Origin: DASYAN01 sp036501345
GTDB lineage: Bacteria; Chloroflexota; Ktedonobacteria; Ktedonobacterales; Ktedonobacteraceae
Length of the DNA: 6,209 nucleotides
Assembly: GCA_036501345.1 (NCBI GenBank)
Contig: DASYAN010000333.1
Coordinates: 1-6,209 of the forward strand
Direction of reading: 5' to 3'
Positions 1 to 6,141 of the stretch are shown here, one piece after another; positions within the stretch are counted from its first letter, which is position 1, and every line of letters starts with the position of its first letter. The translations under genes and the position numbers were made by a program. The notes beneath the pieces were generated by a model. That model was not told the origin of the DNA, searched no databases, and saw nothing but the letters and a program-made list of their open reading frames with translations.

Positions 1-1
1 G

Positions 2-385
2 TTGTCGCAGACGGTGGCTTTTTCTGCTACTGCGATCGAGTTGGTACGCGGTGTTCTCGTCACGGCCCATGTTTTTATCAATGAACGTCTGGATGAGCGT
101 GCTCTGTGGCGTATCTACCGCGAAGCTTACCAGCGTGAGCCATTTATCCGTCTTGTCAAAGAGCGCAGTGGTGTCTATCGCTATCCCGAGCCAAAAATTC
201 TGGCGGGAAGTAACTTCTGTGATGTTGGCTTTGCACTGGACGTGGAGCAGCAGCGAGTCGTTGTAATATCTGCCCTCGATAACTTGATGAAGGGGGCTGC
301 TGGTAATGGTGTACAGGCTCTCAACTGTATGTTCGGTTGGGACGAGACGTTAGGATTGACCTTCCCTGGATTGCATCCGGTATAA
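2..385 (+). CDS. lysY: [LysW]-L-2-aminoadipate 6-phosphate reductase, C-terminal part (5' end outside window)
   Basis: This is the last 127 codons of an ArgC/LysY-family NADPH-dependent reductase (family length about 340-350 residues). The frame is open from the first bases, so the gene begins upstream. LysY reduces the acyl phosphate made by LysZ on LysW-bound aminoadipate to the semialdehyde, in the cytoplasm. Visible family features are a dimerisation-domain strand with VRGVLVTAHVF, the block YREAYQREPFIRLVKE followed by YPEPK, then AGSNFCDVGF, the conserved SALDNLMKGAAGNGVQALN segment, and the usual C-terminus FPGLHPV. The nucleotide-binding fold and catalytic cysteine lie upstream and cannot be inspected. 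Sequence alone separates LysY from arginine-pathway ArgC only weakly; the call rests on the neighbouring LysZ, LysJ-LysK, homocitrate synthase and homoaconitase genes. A dual role in arginine synthesis, as known for some archaeal homologues, cannot be excluded. Confidence 0.9.
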   Translation: MSQTVAFSATAIELVRGVLVTAHVFINERLDERALWRIYREAYQREPFIRLVKERSGVYRYPEPKILAGSNFCDVGFALDVEQQRVVVISALDNLMKGAAGNGVQALNCMFGWDETLGLTFPGLHPV

Positions 386-422
386 ATACATCCTTATCGG
401 TGTTTGAGGATTAGCGAGAAAC

Positions 423-426
423 GGAG
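423..426 (+). promoter_or_regulatory. Ribosome binding site of lysZ (decides the start)
   Basis: GGAG lies 7 bases before the ATG at 434. It supports that ATG over the in-frame TTG at 404, which would add ten residues not expected before the family's N-terminal VVKIGG strand. Confidence 0.7.
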
Positions 427-433
427 TTTAACG

Positions 434-1285
434 ATGACGCTTGTTGTGAAAATTGGCGGAGGCGCTGGTGTCGCCACAGCAAATATCGTTCGTGAGATTG
501 CCCATTATGTTGCTGAGGGCCAGCGAGTTGTCCTGCTGCATGGCGGCTCTGATCTCACCAATACACTCTCGGAGCAATTGGGTCATACCGTTCGTATGAT
601 CACCTCCCCTAGCGGCATGACCAGTCGCTATACCGATAGCGAAACCTTGCGCGTCTTCGCGATGGCAGTGGGCCAAATTAATACCGAGCTAGTTGCAAGC
701 TTGCAGCAGCAGGGTGTGAACGCTATTGGCTTGGCTGGTGTGGATGGTCGGTTACTGGTTGCGCGTCGTAAAGCTGCTGTGCGCTCGGTTACGCCGGAGG
801 GACGTGTACAGATCTTGCGTGACGACTATACCGGGCAGATCGAACAGGTGAATGCTGGTCTACTTGAGCAATTACTAAATGCAGGCTATATCCCCGTTAT
901 CTCACCATTGGCTTTGAGCCATCAAGGAGAGCGTCTTAACGTCGATGGCGATCGTGCTGCTGCTGCTGTTGCTAGCGCATTGCATGCAGAGGCCCTTGTG
1001 ATCATAACCAATGTGGCTGGACTACTGGCAGATCCGCAGGATGCGAACACGCTTATTCACACAATCCCAGCTGATCAGCTCAAAGAGTATATGCACTATG
1101 CTAAAGGTCGCATGCGCAAGAAACTGCTTGGAGCTCAAGAGGCATTACAAGGCAGCGTCCCACGTATATGCATCGGCAGTGAATCTCTGCACGCAGTTGT
1201 CGAAGGCTCTGGAACCGTGATTACGGCTGTGCCTGCAACGGTGAACCAGATGCAAAAAGATCGTGAAATGGTATCGGTATCATAG
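434..1285 (+). CDS. lysZ: [LysW]-aminoadipate kinase
   Basis: This 283-residue amino acid kinase (N-acetylglutamate kinase fold) phosphorylates the side-chain carboxylate of aminoadipate carried on LysW, using ATP. Visible motifs are VVKIGGG at residues 4-10 (Lys6 and the glycine loop), HGGSD at 36-40, GMTSRYTD at 61-68 for substrate binding, DYTGQIEQVN at 131-140, NVDGDRAAAA at 169-178, TNVAGLLADP at 192-201 and GRMRKKLLGAQEAL at 225-238 in the nucleotide-binding region. The TSRYTD and DYTG blocks resemble LysZ more than arginine-pathway ArgB. The ATG start is chosen because it has a GGAG at good spacing and begins directly at the first core strand. The protein ends about 20 residues beyond the usual ...GTVI terminus (residues 260-263), with a polar tail. 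It lies 48 bp after lysY and 13 bp before lysJ-lysK. ArgB is the alternative, disfavoured by context. Confidence 0.93.
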   Translation: MTLVVKIGGGAGVATANIVREIAHYVAEGQRVVLLHGGSDLTNTLSEQLGHTVRMITSPSGMTSRYTDSETLRVFAMAVGQINTELVASLQQQGVNAIGLAGVDGRLLVARRKAAVRSVTPEGRVQILRDDYTGQIEQVNAGLLEQLLNAGYIPVISPLALSHQGERLNVDGDRAAAAVASALHAEALVIITNVAGLLADPQDANTLIHTIPADQLKEYMHYAKGRMRKKLLGAQEALQGSVPRICIGSESLHAVVEGSGTVITAVPATVNQMQKDREMVSVS

Positions 1286-1286
1286 T

Positions 1287-1290
1287 GGAG
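1287..1290 (+). promoter_or_regulatory. Ribosome binding site of lysJ-lysK (decides the start)
   Basis: GGAG directly follows the lysZ stop codon and sits 8 bases before the ATG at 1299. This favours that ATG over the in-frame GTG at 1263, which lies inside lysZ and would add 12 residues unrelated to the family. Confidence 0.7.
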
Positions 1291-1298
1291 CTAGAAGT

Positions 1299-3617
1299 AT
1301 GAGCACAATCATCGACATTGAAAATACATATACCAGCGGTGTTTATGGCAAGCGCCAGATAGCTATCGTGCGTGGTAAGGGCGCTCTGTTATGGGATGCT
1401 GATGGGCATGAGTATATCGATTGTGCTGGAGGTCATGGAGTTGCCAACATTGGTCATGGACGTACAGAAATAGCTGCTGTGCTGGCGGCCCAGGCTCAGC
1501 ATCTGATTACCTGTCCAGAAATCTTCTATAATGACGTACGTGCTCGTCTCCTTGAGCGGCTGGCACAAATTACTCCGGAAGGAATCACGAACTTTTTTCT
1601 CTGCAACAGTGGGACAGAAGCCGTCGAAGGAGCGCTTAAGTTTGCACGTCTAGCAACTGGACGTGTGGGGATTGTGGCGACATTGCGAGGTTTCCATGGC
1701 CGTACGATGGGAGCTCTTTCCACTACCTGGGAGCCACATTATCGTGAACCCTTCGCCCCTCTGATTCCAGGTGTGACGTATATCCGTTACAACAATATAG
1801 AAGCTGCCCAGTCGGCCATTACCGACGAGACTGCAGCAGTGATCATTGAACTGGTTCAGGGTGAGGGTGGTGTCCATGTTGCACATAATAAGTATGTGCA
1901 AGAGCTTGCTGCACTCTGCCATGAACGTGGAGCTTTACTAATTATTGATGAGGTGCAAACGGGCCTTGGCCGCACTGGTCGTCTCTTTGCCTGTGAACAC
2001 TATGGCTTGCAGCCGGATATTCTCTGCCTTGCCAAATCGCTGGCAGGTGGTGTGCCGATGGGAGCAATTGGCCTGGGACGGCGCGTGATGGAAAGTGAGC
2101 GTATTGGCAAGGGAGTTCATGGTTCTACCTTTGGTGGTAATCCTCTGGCCTGTGCTGCGGCCCTGGCTACACTCGATATTCTTGAACAGGAAAAACTGGT
2201 AGAACGTGCTGTAGAGCTTGGTGAGTATGCTCTGCAACGTCTGCAGGCAATACGTTCACCCTTAATTCGTGAAGTGCGAGGGCGCGGGCTATTGATCGGT
2301 ATTGAACTCAACCGTCGCGTTCAGCCTTATCTCGAAGCACTATGTGAGCGTGGCCTCCTGGCTTTGCCAGCTGGTCCCAACGTCTTGCGCCTATTGCCTC
2401 CGCTAGTAATTACAAAAGAACAACTAAAGCACACACTGGATGTAATAGAAGAACTACTCACTCAGCAAATTCACCCTAAAACACAAAATACATCAGATGT
2501 TAGCAATTCTTTGCCCGTTGGTAGCGTGTCCGCTGCAATTGATTGCACTGACCCTACCCATGAAGTTGAACTATTGCAAAGTATGCTCACTATTCCCAGC
2601 CTTTCTCGCCAGGAGAGCACTCTGGCTCACTATCTAGTAGCGCAGGCGCAGCTGATGGGACTGCATGCCTATGTCGATGAGGCAGGAAACTTTGTTGCTA
2701 GCACTCACCAGCAACTGACGGATGTGCAACCTATCGTACTGCTGGGACATATGGATACCGTGCCGGGCAATATTCCTGTGCGCTTAGAGGATGGTGTGCT
2801 CTATGGTCGAGGTGCAGTAGATGCCAAAGGGCCGCTGGCCGCCTTTATCAGTGCAGCTGCTCGTGCCGCACATTCTAAAGAAATAGTGCGACCAATTGTT
2901 GTCATTGGCGCAGTTGAGGAAGAAGCGGCTACCTCACGCGGTGCTCGCTTTGCCGTGCAACAGTATCAACCATATGCCTGTGTTATCGGTGAGCCGAGTG
3001 GAAGTCAGGCCGTCACTATTGGCTATAAGGGGCGACTGCTGATAGATGGCTATTGCTCACGCTCGTTGAGCCATACTGCTGGACCCTTGCAAAGTAGCAA
3101 CGAGATTGCGGCAGGATTCTGGGAGCGTATCCGTCGTCATGCTAGTGAGTGGAATGAGCAGCACGCAGGCAAATCGGCATTTGCCTCTCTGCAGCCTTCG
3201 CTACGTAGCATCAACAGTGGTCAGGATGGGTTGGAAGAATGGACACGTTTCACCATAGGCTATCGGCTACCACCAAACTACGATATTGCAGCACTGCGTA
3301 GTCAGCTTGAGCACTGGGCCCATGAAGATGATATACACATCAACTTCTCTGGCGAAGAGGTAGCCTATCAATCAACGCGCACAACTCCTCTGGCGCGTGC
3401 TTTTATAGTAGCTTTACGAGCTACGGGAGTAGCACCTACTTTCAAAAATAAAACGGGTACATCGGATATGAACGTCGTTGGTCCTGTCTGGGGACAGAAC
3501 ATTGTCGCGTATGGGCCTGGTGACTCGCGCCTTGATCATACCCCGCAGGAGCATATACACATTGCCGAGTATACCCATGCGATAGATGTACTCGAGCTAG
3601 TGCTAAAAGGACAATAA
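1299..3617 (+). CDS. lysJ-lysK: Fused [LysW]-aminoadipate semialdehyde transaminase / [LysW]-lysine hydrolase
   Basis: A single 772-residue protein joins two enzymes that are usually separate. Residues 1-390 are a full class III PLP aminotransferase of LysJ type, converting LysW-bound aminoadipate semialdehyde to LysW-lysine. It shows SGVYGK near the N-terminus, NSGTEAVEGALKFAR from Asn103, GFHGRT at 131-136, DEVQTG from Asp217, the PLP lysine Lys246 in AKSLAGG, and GSTFGGNPLA from Gly275. Residues 391-419 are a polar linker. Residues about 420-772 are an M20-type metallopeptidase of LysK type that frees lysine from LysW: LLGHMDTVPG with His484 and Asp486, GRGAVDAKG with Asp508, the glutamates 540-542, GEPSG with Glu565, NKTGTSDMN, and YGPGDSRLDHTP with His747. 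All expected catalytic and metal residues are present in both halves, so both activities are likely intact. The halves perform consecutive steps. ArgD-ArgE-like activity is an alternative, but the lysine-pathway neighbours argue against it. Confidence 0.93.
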   Translation: MSTIIDIENTYTSGVYGKRQIAIVRGKGALLWDADGHEYIDCAGGHGVANIGHGRTEIAAVLAAQAQHLITCPEIFYNDVRARLLERLAQITPEGITNFFLCNSGTEAVEGALKFARLATGRVGIVATLRGFHGRTMGALSTTWEPHYREPFAPLIPGVTYIRYNNIEAAQSAITDETAAVIIELVQGEGGVHVAHNKYVQELAALCHERGALLIIDEVQTGLGRTGRLFACEHYGLQPDILCLAKSLAGGVPMGAIGLGRRVMESERIGKGVHGSTFGGNPLACAAALATLDILEQEKLVERAVELGEYALQRLQAIRSPLIREVRGRGLLIGIELNRRVQPYLEALCERGLLALPAGPNVLRLLPPLVITKEQLKHTLDVIEELLTQQIHPKTQNTSDVSNSLPVGSVSAAIDCTDPTHEVELLQSMLTIPSLSRQESTLAHYLVAQAQLMGLHAYVDEAGNFVASTHQQLTDVQPIVLLGHMDTVPGNIPVRLEDGVLYGRGAVDAKGPLAAFISAAARAAHSKEIVRPIVVIGAVEEEAATSRGARFAVQQYQPYACVIGEPSGSQAVTIGYKGRLLIDGYCSRSLSHTAGPLQSSNEIAAGFWERIRRHASEWNEQHAGKSAFASLQPSLRSINSGQDGLEEWTRFTIGYRLPPNYDIAALRSQLEHWAHEDDIHINFSGEEVAYQSTRTTPLARAFIVALRATGVAPTFKNKTGTSDMNVVGPVWGQNIVAYGPGDSRLDHTPQEHIHIAEYTHAIDVLELVLKGQ
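2469..2555 (+). other. Interdomain linker of the LysJ-LysK fusion
   Basis: Residues 391-419 lie between the aminotransferase C-terminal helix (ending EELLTQQ) and the start of the peptidase domain (HEVELLQSM). They are rich in Ser, Thr, Asn, Asp and Pro and lack family motifs. The DNA here and just before is AT-rich: by hand count 2401-2460 is about 35% GC and 2461-2520 about 38%, against about 60% for 2341-2400. No stop codon interrupts the frame. The nearest in-frame ATG for a separate LysK (2583, residue 429) has no good ribosome binding site. Confidence 0.75.
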
Positions 3618-3631
3618 AGAGGACTGTATAA

Positions 3632-4783
3632 ATGAGATCACTTGCCATTCTTGACACGACCTTGCGTGAGGGAGAGCAATTCATCAAAACGTTCTTGACC
3701 CTGGAGCAGCGTTTGCAAATTGCGTGCCTGCTAGATGCTTTAGGTGTGACGTTTATCGAAGTGCCGTCACCTGTCTCTTCACCGGAGATGCGTGATACTA
3801 TTCAGGCTCTATGTGGATTATGTCTGAACGCGCACATTGTGCCACATGTGCGCTGTGTCGAGGCTGATGTCGAGGCGGCACTAGATACTCCTGTATACGG
3901 GCTAAATCTATTCTTCGGTACCTCGAATGAACTCCGTTCATATAGTCATGGACGTCGTATAGATCAGATTCAGGCTGAAGCTGTACCGTTGATCAAACAC
4001 ATCCGTTCCAGCAAGCGGTACGTACGCTTTTCTGCCGAAGATGCTTTTCGTAGCGACCTTGTAGATCTATTGACAGTCTTTGATACTATTGTCGATGCTG
4101 GAGTTGAGCGTATTGGCTTGCCAGATACCGTTGGAATTGCTACTCCACGTCAGGTCGAGCGGCTAGTGCGTCTGATTACTGATCGTTATCCTGGGGTTGG
4201 TATTGAATTCCATGGGCACAACGATACTGGCTGTGCGATTGCTAATACCATTGCAGCCTTTGAAGGTGGAGCAGATTGTCTGGATGTAACTGTCCTAGGT
4301 ATCGGGGAGCGCAATGGTATTGCCTCGCTTAGTGGCGTCATTGCACAGTTATACACACACTATCCTGAATTGCTGACTCATTATGATCTCACAAAGTTAG
4401 TAGAGGTTGATCGTTATGTAGCTGAATGTCTCAATATAGAAATTCCTTTTAATATGCCAATTACCGCTTCAAATGCTTTTACTCATCGAGCAGGTGTTCA
4501 TACAAAAGCGGTGCTGCGTAATCCACGTGCCTATGAAGTGCTTAATCCGAACGATTTTGGGCTGGCACGTCATATAGATGTTGGTTCGCGTCTTGCTGGG
4601 CGCTATGCAGTTGGGCATCGTGCAACTTTACTGGGATTAGAACTCGACGCCAATGAAACTGCTCAACTTACTCGAGCCCTCAAATTACGTGCAGAATACG
4701 CTCAGATGAGCGAAGAGGAAGTTGATGCATTTATTCATGCGTGGTATCAGGAGAAAGGAAATAGTCTCGTATGGGAACGCTAG
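3632..4783 (+). CDS. lysS: Homocitrate synthase
   Basis: This 383-residue DRE-TIM metallolyase condenses 2-oxoglutarate with acetyl-CoA, the first committed step of the AAA pathway. The length is close to the Thermus enzyme (about 376). Visible residues are DTTLREGEQF at 8-17 with Arg12 and Glu13, PHVRC with His72, FFGTS at 94-98, VRFSAEDAFRS with Arg132 and Ser134, DTVG with Thr166, IEFHGHNDTGCAIAN with metal-binding His194 and His196, GIGERNG at 224-229, and AFTHRAGVH with His285 and His290. These fit homocitrate synthase better than 2-isopropylmalate synthase, and the protein lacks the long regulatory C-terminal domain of LeuA. Position 92 is Asn (codon AAT), where the Thermus enzyme has Asp in GIDLLFGTS. 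The ATG has AGAGGA at 3618-3623, 8 bases upstream, and lies 14 bp after lysJ-lysK. The end overlaps lysT by 13 bp. Synonyms are hcs and lys20; NifV or another acyltransferase of this family is a remote alternative. Confidence 0.93.
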   Translation: MRSLAILDTTLREGEQFIKTFLTLEQRLQIACLLDALGVTFIEVPSPVSSPEMRDTIQALCGLCLNAHIVPHVRCVEADVEAALDTPVYGLNLFFGTSNELRSYSHGRRIDQIQAEAVPLIKHIRSSKRYVRFSAEDAFRSDLVDLLTVFDTIVDAGVERIGLPDTVGIATPRQVERLVRLITDRYPGVGIEFHGHNDTGCAIANTIAAFEGGADCLDVTVLGIGERNGIASLSGVIAQLYTHYPELLTHYDLTKLVEVDRYVAECLNIEIPFNMPITASNAFTHRAGVHTKAVLRNPRAYEVLNPNDFGLARHIDVGSRLAGRYAVGHRATLLGLELDANETAQLTRALKLRAEYAQMSEEEVDAFIHAWYQEKGNSLVWER

Positions 4784-6021
4784 CTGAAGAAATTTTTAGT
4801 TACAAATTGGGCCGTCCTGTAAGGGCGGGAGAGACAGTGGTGGTAGAGGTCGATCATGTGATGAGCCATGACACGACGACTCCGCTTGCTATCCAGGCAT
4901 TTCGTAAGTTAACGAAACAGACCGGAGGACGTGTTTTTGATGCGAAGCGTTCACATATTGTCTTCGATCATATTATTCCGGCCTCTACGATTGCGGCGGC
5001 AACCTTGCATCGTGATACCCGTTCTTTTGCCAAGGAGCAGGATATCAGCATCTTGCAGGAAGGCATCTGCCATCAGGTCATGCCTGAGAAAGGCTTTGTG
5101 ATACCCGGTAGCATTATTGTGGGTGCCGATAGCCATTCCTGCTCGTATGGAGCTTTTGGAGCTTTTGGTACTGGTATGGGTTCGACCGATATTGGCGTAG
5201 CGTATGCGACTGGGCGGAGCTGGTTCCGTGTTCCAGAAACCATCAATGTCAATATCGTGGGTGAACTGCAGCATGGTGTCTTTGCCAAGGATGTGACGCT
5301 GGAGATCGTACGTCGCATTGGTGTTGATGGTGCAAACTATCGTGCACTTGAATTCACTGGCGAGGTTATCAAACGTTTCTCGATGAGTGAACGTTTTACC
5401 TTTTCCAATATGGCCATCGAGATGGGTGGCAAGGCGGGTCTGATAGCTGCTGATGAGACGACGCGTGAATGGTTGCGTGGCCGTACTGATCGCGATTATC
5501 CCTTGCTTACGCCGCACGATCCGCACTACGAACGCATTGTTGAGATTGATGTGTCAAATCTCCAACCCCTCGTTGCTTGCCCGCCAGATGTCAATATTGT
5601 ACATTCTGCCGAGGAGAAGGAAGATATCAAGATTGACCAGGTTTTCCTGGGTACCTGTACCAATGGACGTCTAGATGACCTAGAGATCGCCGCAAATATC
5701 TTACGTGGCAAAACAATTCATCCTGAGATACGTATGGTGGTTGTTCCAGCATCTCGCGAAATTTACCTGGAGGCCATGCGTCTAGGTTATCTGGAAATCT
5801 TCTCACGGGCGGGAGCTTCAGTGGGTACGCCGGGTTGTGGACCCTGTATCGGCCGTCACTTCGGTGTCCTGGCTCCTGGCGAGCGTGCATTGACAACCAT
5901 GAACCGTAACTTTACAGGCCGCATGGGAGATCCCACAGCTGAGATTTATCTGGGTAGCCCGGCCACCGTTGCGGCAACTGCATTGACGGGTCATATTACC
6001 GATCCACGGCATTTCTTGTAG
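4771..6021 (+). CDS. lysT: Homoaconitase large subunit
   Basis: This 416-residue aconitase-superfamily large subunit (LeuC/HacA type) works with the small subunit encoded next to interconvert homoaconitate and homoisocitrate in the AAA pathway. It carries a 4Fe-4S cluster, and the three expected ligands are visible: Cys296 in GTCTNGR, and Cys356 and Cys359 in PGCGPCIG. Other family blocks are DHVMSHDTT near residue 28, VGADSHSCSYGAFGAFGTGMGS from about 117 (split here as VGADSHSC and GAFGTGMGS), and NRNFTGRMG near the C-terminus. The ATG overlaps the last 13 bp of lysS in a different frame, suggesting translational coupling; AAGGA at 4755-4759 is 11 bases upstream. Sequence alone does not cleanly separate it from 3-isopropylmalate dehydratase (LeuC), and some family members act on both substrates. 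The adjacent homocitrate synthase and LysW-pathway genes favour homoaconitase. Synonym hacA. Confidence 0.9.
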   Translation: MGTLAEEIFSYKLGRPVRAGETVVVEVDHVMSHDTTTPLAIQAFRKLTKQTGGRVFDAKRSHIVFDHIIPASTIAAATLHRDTRSFAKEQDISILQEGICHQVMPEKGFVIPGSIIVGADSHSCSYGAFGAFGTGMGSTDIGVAYATGRSWFRVPETINVNIVGELQHGVFAKDVTLEIVRRIGVDGANYRALEFTGEVIKRFSMSERFTFSNMAIEMGGKAGLIAADETTREWLRGRTDRDYPLLTPHDPHYERIVEIDVSNLQPLVACPPDVNIVHSAEEKEDIKIDQVFLGTCTNGRLDDLEIAANILRGKTIHPEIRMVVVPASREIYLEAMRLGYLEIFSRAGASVGTPGCGPCIGRHFGVLAPGERALTTMNRNFTGRMGDPTAEIYLGSPATVAATALTGHITDPRHFL

Positions 6022-6141
6022 TCATAGGTAATGAAAGGTATCATTAGGTGTGGAGTCCAACGGGCGCAATGAATTGGGCTCCTACTGATGGCGATAAATC
6101 GCGTGTATTGGACAAGCACGGAACGGAAGGATAAAAGGATT
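6022..6141 (+). promoter_or_regulatory. Structured gap between the homoaconitase subunit genes
   Basis: This 120 bp gap is the largest in the window and separates two genes whose products form one enzyme. It holds three inverted repeats: TAATGA/TCATTA at 6029-6034 and 6041-6046; GGAGTCCAA/TTGGGCTCC at 6052-6060 and 6074-6082, a 9-pair stem in RNA with one G-U pair and a 13-base loop; and the small palindrome GCGATAAATCGC at 6091-6102. No T-run follows the main stem, so it does not look like an intrinsic terminator. A plausible lysU ribosome binding site, GGAAGGA, is at 6125-6131, 10 bases before the ATG. Any regulatory role is inferred. Confidence 0.4.
6052..6082 (+). repeat. Inverted repeat, 9-bp stem with 13-base loop
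   Basis: The arms GGAGTCCAA and TTGGGCTCC pair completely in RNA if one G-U pair is allowed. The left arm contains a GGAG that would be hidden by the stem. There is no following run of T, so termination is unlikely; transcript processing, stability or translational control are possibilities. Confidence 0.6.

Noticed and set aside
404..433. TTG at 404 as the start of lysZ
   Set aside because: It would add ten residues before the conserved N-terminal strand. The ATG at 434 has a well-spaced GGAG and matches the family N-terminus.
1263..1298. GTG at 1263 as the start of lysJ-lysK
   Set aside because: It lies inside the end of lysZ and adds unrelated residues. The ATG at 1299 has GGAG 8 bases upstream.
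2583..2585. Internal ATG as the start of a separate LysK protein
   Set aside because: There is no good ribosome binding site before it, and starting there would remove the first residues of the peptidase domain's N-terminal helix. The frame is open throughout from lysJ.
4951..5526. A 191-codon open frame on the minus strand opposite lysT
   Set aside because: It is fully antisense to a well-supported gene with intact iron-sulfur motifs. Its translation shows no family motif I recognise, so it looks like a codon-bias shadow.
6052..6082. Intrinsic transcription terminator after lysT
   Set aside because: The stem is convincing, but no run of T follows the right arm, and the next pathway gene begins 60 bases later.
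6022..6141. A lysine riboswitch or a lysW gene in the gap
   Set aside because: The gap is shorter than a lysine riboswitch (about 170 bases) and I see none of its organisation. The mini frames do not resemble LysW, which is about 55 residues with zinc-binding cysteines and an acidic end.
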